The translations under genes and the position numbers were made by a program. DNA of 64,000 nucleotides. Origin: JAICYJ01 sp963797565 (GTDB lineage Bacteria; Actinomycetota; Thermoleophilia; Gaiellales; JAICJC01). Location: assembly GCA_963797565.1 (NCBI GenBank), contig CAWCPM010000002.1, positions 186,001-250,000 of the forward strand, read 5' to 3'. Positions 60,211 to 64,000 of this stretch are shown piece by piece; the stretch's first letter is position 1, and every line of letters starts with the position of its first letter. The notes under the pieces were generated by a model that worked only from the letters and a program-made list of their open reading frames with translations, did not search any database and was not told the DNA's origin.

Positions 60211-61647
60211 TTAGCCCTCGACGGCGAATCTCCTGCCCAGCGTCGCAATCCGCTCCAGCGACTCCTCACGGCCCAGCAGCACCAGGCTCTCGAACAGGCC
60301 GGGCGCCACGGTGCGCCCCGAGATTGCCACGCGCACCGGCCCGAACAGCACCCGCGGCTTGAGGCCGGTCTCCTCGCAAGCGCCGCGCAGCGCCTCCTCG
60401 ATCGAGCCCGCGTCCCACTCCACCACCCGCCGCAGCGCCTCGGTGGCGGACTCCAGAGCGCGCGGCGCGTCCGGGTCGTCGAGCACCCGCCCCACCGCCT
60501 CGTCGTCATACACCGTGGGCCCGAACAGGAACCCCGCGAACCCCTCGAACTGGGCCAGCGTCCGCAGCTTCTCCTGCACCACCGGCGCCACCTCGGCCAC
60601 GCGCTCGCGATCGGCAGCCAGCGGCGACCCGCTCCGCTCCAGGTAGCCCTGCAGCTCCGCGAGGAACCGCCCCGGCTCGAGCAGCCGCAGATGCTCCCCG
60701 TTCAGCCACTCCAGCTTGGCGAAATCGAACACGCCGGGGCTGCGATTGACCCGCTCGATGGTGAACCGCTCGACCAGCTCGGGGGTGGTCATGACGGTGG
60801 TCTTGTCGTCGAAGCTCCAGCCGATCAGGGCCAGGTAGTTCCGCATCGTCTCGGCCAGATAACCGAGGTCGCGGAACTCCTCCACCGAGACGGCGCCGTG
60901 CCGCTTGGAGAGCTTCTTCTTGTCCGGCCCCAGGATCATCGGCAGGTGCGCGAACAGCGGCTCCGGCGCGCCCAGCGCCCGGTACACGGCCAGCTGCCGC
61001 GGCGTCGACGAGAGCAGGTCCTCGCCCCGCAGCACGTGGGTGATCCCGGCATCGATGTCATCCACCGGATTCGCGAACTGGTAGGTCGGGGTGCCGTCGG
61101 AGCGGAGGATGATGAAGTCGCCCTGGAGCGCGTTGTCCCACTGAACAACGCCGCGCACCATGTCGTCGATCACGGTCTCGCCGGCCGGATCGAACAGCAT
61201 CCGCACGGCCGGCACGCGGCCCTCCGCCTCAAACGCCGCACGCTGCTCGTCGGTCAGGTCGCGGCAGCGCCCGGAGTAGATCAGCGGCAGCTGCGCCGCC
61301 TGGCGCTGCTTGCGCTCGGCGTCGAGCTCCGCCTGGGTGCAGTAGCAGCGGTAGGCGCTGCCCTCGGACACCAGCCGCTCGGCGATCTCACCGTAGACAT
61401 GCAGGTGCTCCGTCTGGCGGGTCGGCCCCTCGTCCCAGTCGATGCCCAGCCACTCCAGCACCCGCAGCGCCTGGTCGACCGCCTCGTCGGTCGAGCGGGC
61501 GCGGTCGGTGTCCTCGAACCGGAGCACCAGCGACCCGCCGGTATGCCGGGCGTAGAGCCAGTTGTAGAGCGCGGTGCGGGCGCTGCCGACGTGCAGCAGC
61601 CCGGTCGGGGAGGGCGGAAACCTGACTTTCACCGGTCGCTCGGGCAT
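60211..61647 (-). CDS. gltX: Glutamyl-tRNA synthetase
   Basis: A 478-residue class I synthetase: HIGH motif region PSPTGLLHVGSARTALYNW, CYCTQAELD, HVLRGEDLLSSTPRQLAVY, KMSKS equivalent KLSKRHGA and the C-terminal anticodon-binding helical domain. Actinobacteria generally also misacylate tRNA-Gln and amidate it with GatCAB, so this enzyme is probably non-discriminating. The start is 41 bases from the divergent nfo gene. Confidence 0.97.
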   Translation of the reverse strand: MPERPVKVRFPPSPTGLLHVGSARTALYNWLYARHTGGSLVLRFEDTDRARSTDEAVDQALRVLEWLGIDWDEGPTRQTEHLHVYGEIAERLVSEGSAYRCYCTQAELDAERKQRQAAQLPLIYSGRCRDLTDEQRAAFEAEGRVPAVRMLFDPAGETVIDDMVRGVVQWDNALQGDFIILRSDGTPTYQFANPVDDIDAGITHVLRGEDLLSSTPRQLAVYRALGAPEPLFAHLPMILGPDKKKLSKRHGAVSVEEFRDLGYLAETMRNYLALIGWSFDDKTTVMTTPELVERFTIERVNRSPGVFDFAKLEWLNGEHLRLLEPGRFLAELQGYLERSGSPLAADRERVAEVAPVVQEKLRTLAQFEGFAGFLFGPTVYDDEAVGRVLDDPDAPRALESATEALRRVVEWDAGSIEEALRGACEETGLKPRVLFGPVRVAISGRTVAPGLFESLVLLGREESLERIATLGRRFAVEG

Positions 61648-61688
61648 TCCGCTGATCCTACAGACAGGTGGGATCTAGACTGCTCACC

Positions 61689-62570
61689 ATGTTGCTGGGC
61701 GCACACGTATCGAGCACGGGCGGCATCGACACCGCCGTCGACCGGGCCGAGGCGTTGCGCCTGCAGTCGATCCAGGTCTTCGCCCAGAGCACACGCATGT
61801 GGCGCCAGACCAACCACACGCCGGAGGCGATCGCGCGATTCCGCGAGCGCCGGGCCGAGACCGGCCTGGGCGCCGTCGTCATCCACGCCACCTACCTGAT
61901 CAACCTCGGCGCCACCGACGACGCCGTCTATGCCAAGTCGCTGAAGGCGCTCTCGGCCACCGTCGGCGTGGGCACCGCCATCGGCGCCGACGGCGTCGTG
62001 TTCCACGTCGGCAGCCACCTCGGCCGCGGGCTCGAAGCCGCCCTGCACCAGATCGTGCCCGGGCTGCAGGTGGTGCTGGGCGAGCGCGACCCTGACGGCC
62101 CCTGGCTGCTGCTCGAAAACAGCGCCGGGCATCAGGGCACGATCGGCGTCACCATCGAGGAGCTGGCGCTGATCATCGACGAGCTGGGACGGCCGGAGCA
62201 GGTCGGCATCTGCCTCGACACCTGCCACCTGTTTGCATCCGGGATCGACATCACCACGCCGGCAGGCGTCGACGCCCTGCTCGACGAGGTCGACTCGCGG
62301 ATCGGCCTCGACCGCCTGCGCTGCCTGCACGTCAACGACTCGAAGATGCCGTTCGGCTCGAACCGCGACCGGCACGCCAACATCGGGCAGGGCGAGATCG
62401 GCAAGAAGCTGTCGGTGATGCTCGGGCACCCGAAGCTGCAGGAGCTGCCGGCCATCGCCGAGACGCCTGGACCCGACAACCGCGGGCCGGACAAGGCCGA
62501 GATGGCCCGGTTCGCCCGCATCCACCGGGCGGGTGTGAAGCAATGGCAGACGGTGACGTCGTCGAGATAG
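61689..62570 (+). CDS. nfo: Endonuclease IV (AP endonuclease)
   Basis: A 293-residue TIM-barrel nuclease from ATG 61689 (LLGAHVSSTGGI). Metal motifs are GICLDTCHLFASGID, CLHVNDSKMPFGSNRDRHAN and IGQGEIG; LLLENSAGHQG supplies the Glu ligand. It cuts abasic sites in base-excision repair using three zinc ions. The 3' end overlaps the next gene by 28 bases. Confidence 0.96.
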   Translation: MLLGAHVSSTGGIDTAVDRAEALRLQSIQVFAQSTRMWRQTNHTPEAIARFRERRAETGLGAVVIHATYLINLGATDDAVYAKSLKALSATVGVGTAIGADGVVFHVGSHLGRGLEAALHQIVPGLQVVLGERDPDGPWLLLENSAGHQGTIGVTIEELALIIDELGRPEQVGICLDTCHLFASGIDITTPAGVDALLDEVDSRIGLDRLRCLHVNDSKMPFGSNRDRHANIGQGEIGKKLSVMLGHPKLQELPAIAETPGPDNRGPDKAEMARFARIHRAGVKQWQTVTSSR

Positions 62571-62983
62571 GCGCCGCGGCGCCGCTGCCGGTGTCGGAGC
62601 TCGACTTCCGCTTCACGCGATCGGGCGGCCCCGGCGGACAGCACGTGAACACGTCCAGCACGCGGGCCGAGCTGACCTTCGACGTGGCCGGCTCCCCCAC
62701 GCTGACCGACCAGGAGCGCGAGCGGGCGATGCGACGGCTGCGCTCGCGGCTGGACAGCGAGGGCCGGCTGCGGGTGGTTGCCCAGGATGAGCGCAGCCAG
62801 GGCCGCAACCGCTCGCTGGCGCTGCGGCGGTTCGCCGAGCTGATGCAACGGGCGCTGGCGCCGCCGCCACCGCCGCGCCGCCCGACCCGGCCCAGCCGGG
62901 CCTCAGCCACCAAGCGCATCGAGGGCAAGCGGCGGGCGGGCCAGAACAAGCGCCTCCGCCGCCCGCCCGACTCGGACGACTAG
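62543..62983 (+). CDS. arfB: Peptidyl-tRNA hydrolase ArfB-like ribosome rescue factor
   Basis: A 146-residue protein with the release-factor GGQ motif (RFTRSGGPGGQHVNTSSTRA) and a basic C-terminal tail (RIEGKRRAGQNKRLRRPP), as in ArfB/YaeJ. It lacks codon-recognition domains and would free stalled ribosomes by hydrolysing peptidyl-tRNA, with the tail in the mRNA channel. It overlaps nfo by 28 bases; a convergent gene's end overlaps its 3' part. Confidence 0.92.
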   Translation: MADGDVVEIGAAAPLPVSELDFRFTRSGGPGGQHVNTSSTRAELTFDVAGSPTLTDQERERAMRRLRSRLDSEGRLRVVAQDERSQGRNRSLALRRFAELMQRALAPPPPPRRPTRPSRASATKRIEGKRRAGQNKRLRRPPDSDD

Positions 62984-63542
62984 CCCCGGGGCGATCCCGT
63001 AGTGCAGGTGCACGACGCCGCTTCCGAAGCGGCGCTCGTCCAGCAGTTCCATCTGCAGGCGCACGCCGTCCGGCAACGCCCGGGTGCCGCCTCCCATCAA
63101 CACGGGCGCCAGGAACAGGTGGCACTCGTCCACCAGCCCGGCGGCCAGCGCCTGTCCGGCCAGCTCAGGCCCGCCGACCGAGATGTCGCGCTCGGTCGAT
63201 CGCCTTCATCTGCCGCACGGTCTCCGGCTCGAACTCCCGCTCGATCCGCGTCCGCTCGCTCGCGACCGCCTCCAGCGTCCTCGAGTAGACGATCTTGTCG
63301 GCCGCCCACCATATCTCCGCGAAGTCGCGCATCACGTCCGGCTCGCCGGCCGTCTCCATCGTCTCCCACCACACCATCACCTCGTACATGCGCCGGCCGT
63401 AGAGGTACGTCCCGACCGGCCGCTCCAGGTCGTTGACGAACGCGTGCACCTCCGCGTCCGGCGCCAGCACCTCGAAGTTACCGTGCTCGTCGGCGACGTA
63501 ACCGTCCAGCGATGCGATCGCCGCGTAGATCAGCCGTGCCAT
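62903..63542 (-). CDS. RibD-C / dihydrofolate-reductase-like protein, one frameshift
   Basis: The N-terminal part (LIYAAIASLDGYVADEHGNF, YGRRMYEVM, DKIVYSRTLEAV) and the C-terminal part (DECHLFLAPVLMGGGTRALP) belong to one RibD-C-type DHFR-like reductase of about 180 residues. The frame breaks near 63190-63200; removing one base rejoins it to ERDISVGGPELAGQAL. It probably uses NADPH on an unknown substrate. The reading frame runs past the usual end into the convergent arfB, so the true stop is uncertain. Confidence 0.75.
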
Positions 63543-63562
63543 GTCAGCCCGATACCAACCAT

Positions 63563-64000
63563 CTACGCGTGAATCGTGACCGGGTCGCCCAGCGGCACGA
63601 TCCGCTCCAGCAGCCGTAGCGCCGGTGGCGGCACCCGGATGCAGCCGAGGCTGGCGTACTGGCCGATGCTGCCCGGTCGTGAGGTGCCGTGGATCGCGAT
63701 CTGGCTGCCGCCCTGCCAGCCGCTCAGCAGCTGCGACTGATGCACCGACAGTCCCAGTGCAAACCTGCCGTAGGTGCTGCCGGGCGGGAACGTGACCCGG
63801 TCGGTGACCGAGAAGCGCCCGGTCGGCGTCGGCGTCGAGGCCATGCCGGCCGCCACCGGGAACGATCCCAGCAGCCGGTGGCCGCGCAGCACCGACAGGC
63901 GCAGCTGCGACAGGTCAACCTCAACCCGTACCCGCGTCCAGCGCAGATCCAGCTCGGCCAGGTCGATCCGCGCAGTCTTCGGCGAGCCGGAGGTCGGGAT
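63563..64000 (-). CDS. L,D-transpeptidase-like protein (partial, SLGC site)
   Basis: At least 146 residues, cut at the window edge, with a YkuD domain: ASTPTPTGRFSVTDRV, SQIAIHGTSRPGSIG and YASLGCIRVPPPAL. It resembles the L,D-transpeptidase at 56989 (both have TPTPxGRFSVTD), but its catalytic motif reads SLGC where the family has SHGC, so the His beside the nucleophile is replaced by Leu. Activity could be altered or lost. Its stop codon is part of a TAGATGGTTG motif seen at other gene ends. Confidence 0.85.
   Translation of the reverse strand: MPTSGSPKTARIDLAELDLRWTRVRVEVDLSQLRLSVLRGHRLLGSFPVAAGMASTPTPTGRFSVTDRVTFPPGSTYGRFALGLSVHQSQLLSGWQGGSQIAIHGTSRPGSIGQYASLGCIRVPPPALRLLERIVPLGDPVTIHA

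Noticed and set aside
1..64000. CRISPR arrays, transposases, integrases, rRNA operons
   Set aside because: I saw no regularly spaced identical repeats, transposase motifs (DDE, HUH), tyrosine or serine recombinases, or rRNA sequence in the window.

Overview
The window is very GC-rich and gene-dense, and looks like a chromosomal segment of an actinobacterium. The best guess is a deep-branching Thermoleophilia-like lineage (Gaiellales or Solirubrobacterales). This rests on the alaS / DUF948 / small-protein neighbourhood, the ruvX-mltG-aroE order, frequent GTG starts, four-base start/stop overlaps, and many small lipoproteins with no familiar match. The taxonomy is an inference; there is no rRNA here.

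Layout. 1-9.3 kb: shikimate pathway genes (aroQ partial, aroK-aroB fusion, aroC, aroE) mixed with a GNAT, an FAD-dependent oxidase, an A24 prepilin-peptidase-like protein, an SDR, mltG and ruvX. 9.3-24 kb: tRNA and translation genes (alaS, IscU-MnmA fusion with a cysteine desulfurase, aspS, hisS), a receiver/Cpn10-like pair, an MMPL exporter and a metallo-beta-lactamase-fold hydrolase. 24-30.6 kb: histidine degradation (hutI, SDR, hutU, hutH, ftcD) with a degenerate repeat array between hutU and hutH. 30.6-33.7 kb: three secreted or surface proteins that look like a WxL-type set (two proteins with a W-x-L module and one DUF916-like membrane-anchored protein). 33.9-39.4 kb: a cyclic-di-GMP theme, with a c-di-GMP-I riboswitch ahead of an Old Yellow Enzyme-type flavoenzyme, then a TadE-like/VPS62-like fusion, two paralogous PilZ proteins and a pilin-like peptide. 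39.6-44.6 kb: a heterodimeric ABC exporter and a CPA2 antiporter. 44.7-51.4 kb: an NlpC/P60 protein, an HD phosphohydrolase, decayed lipoprotein remnants, tRNA-Gln and small secreted proteins. 51.4-64 kb: gluQ, amidase, GNAT, tRNA-Glu with a duplicated 3' end, lipoproteins, two L,D-transpeptidases (one partial), lhgO, gltX, nfo and arfB.

How the genes connect. The hut genes would convert histidine to glutamate and a formyl or formimino one-carbon unit. The cysteine desulfurase would feed sulfur through the fused IscU-like scaffold to MnmA for tRNA s2U34. The riboswitch, two PilZ proteins, two pilin-like N-termini and an A24 peptidase suggest second-messenger control of surface structures.

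Quality warning. At least six genes, including alaS and aspS (normally essential), carry single-base frameshifts, mostly at short G/C or A runs. This points to sequence or assembly errors rather than real decay, so protein ends near such sites should be treated with care.
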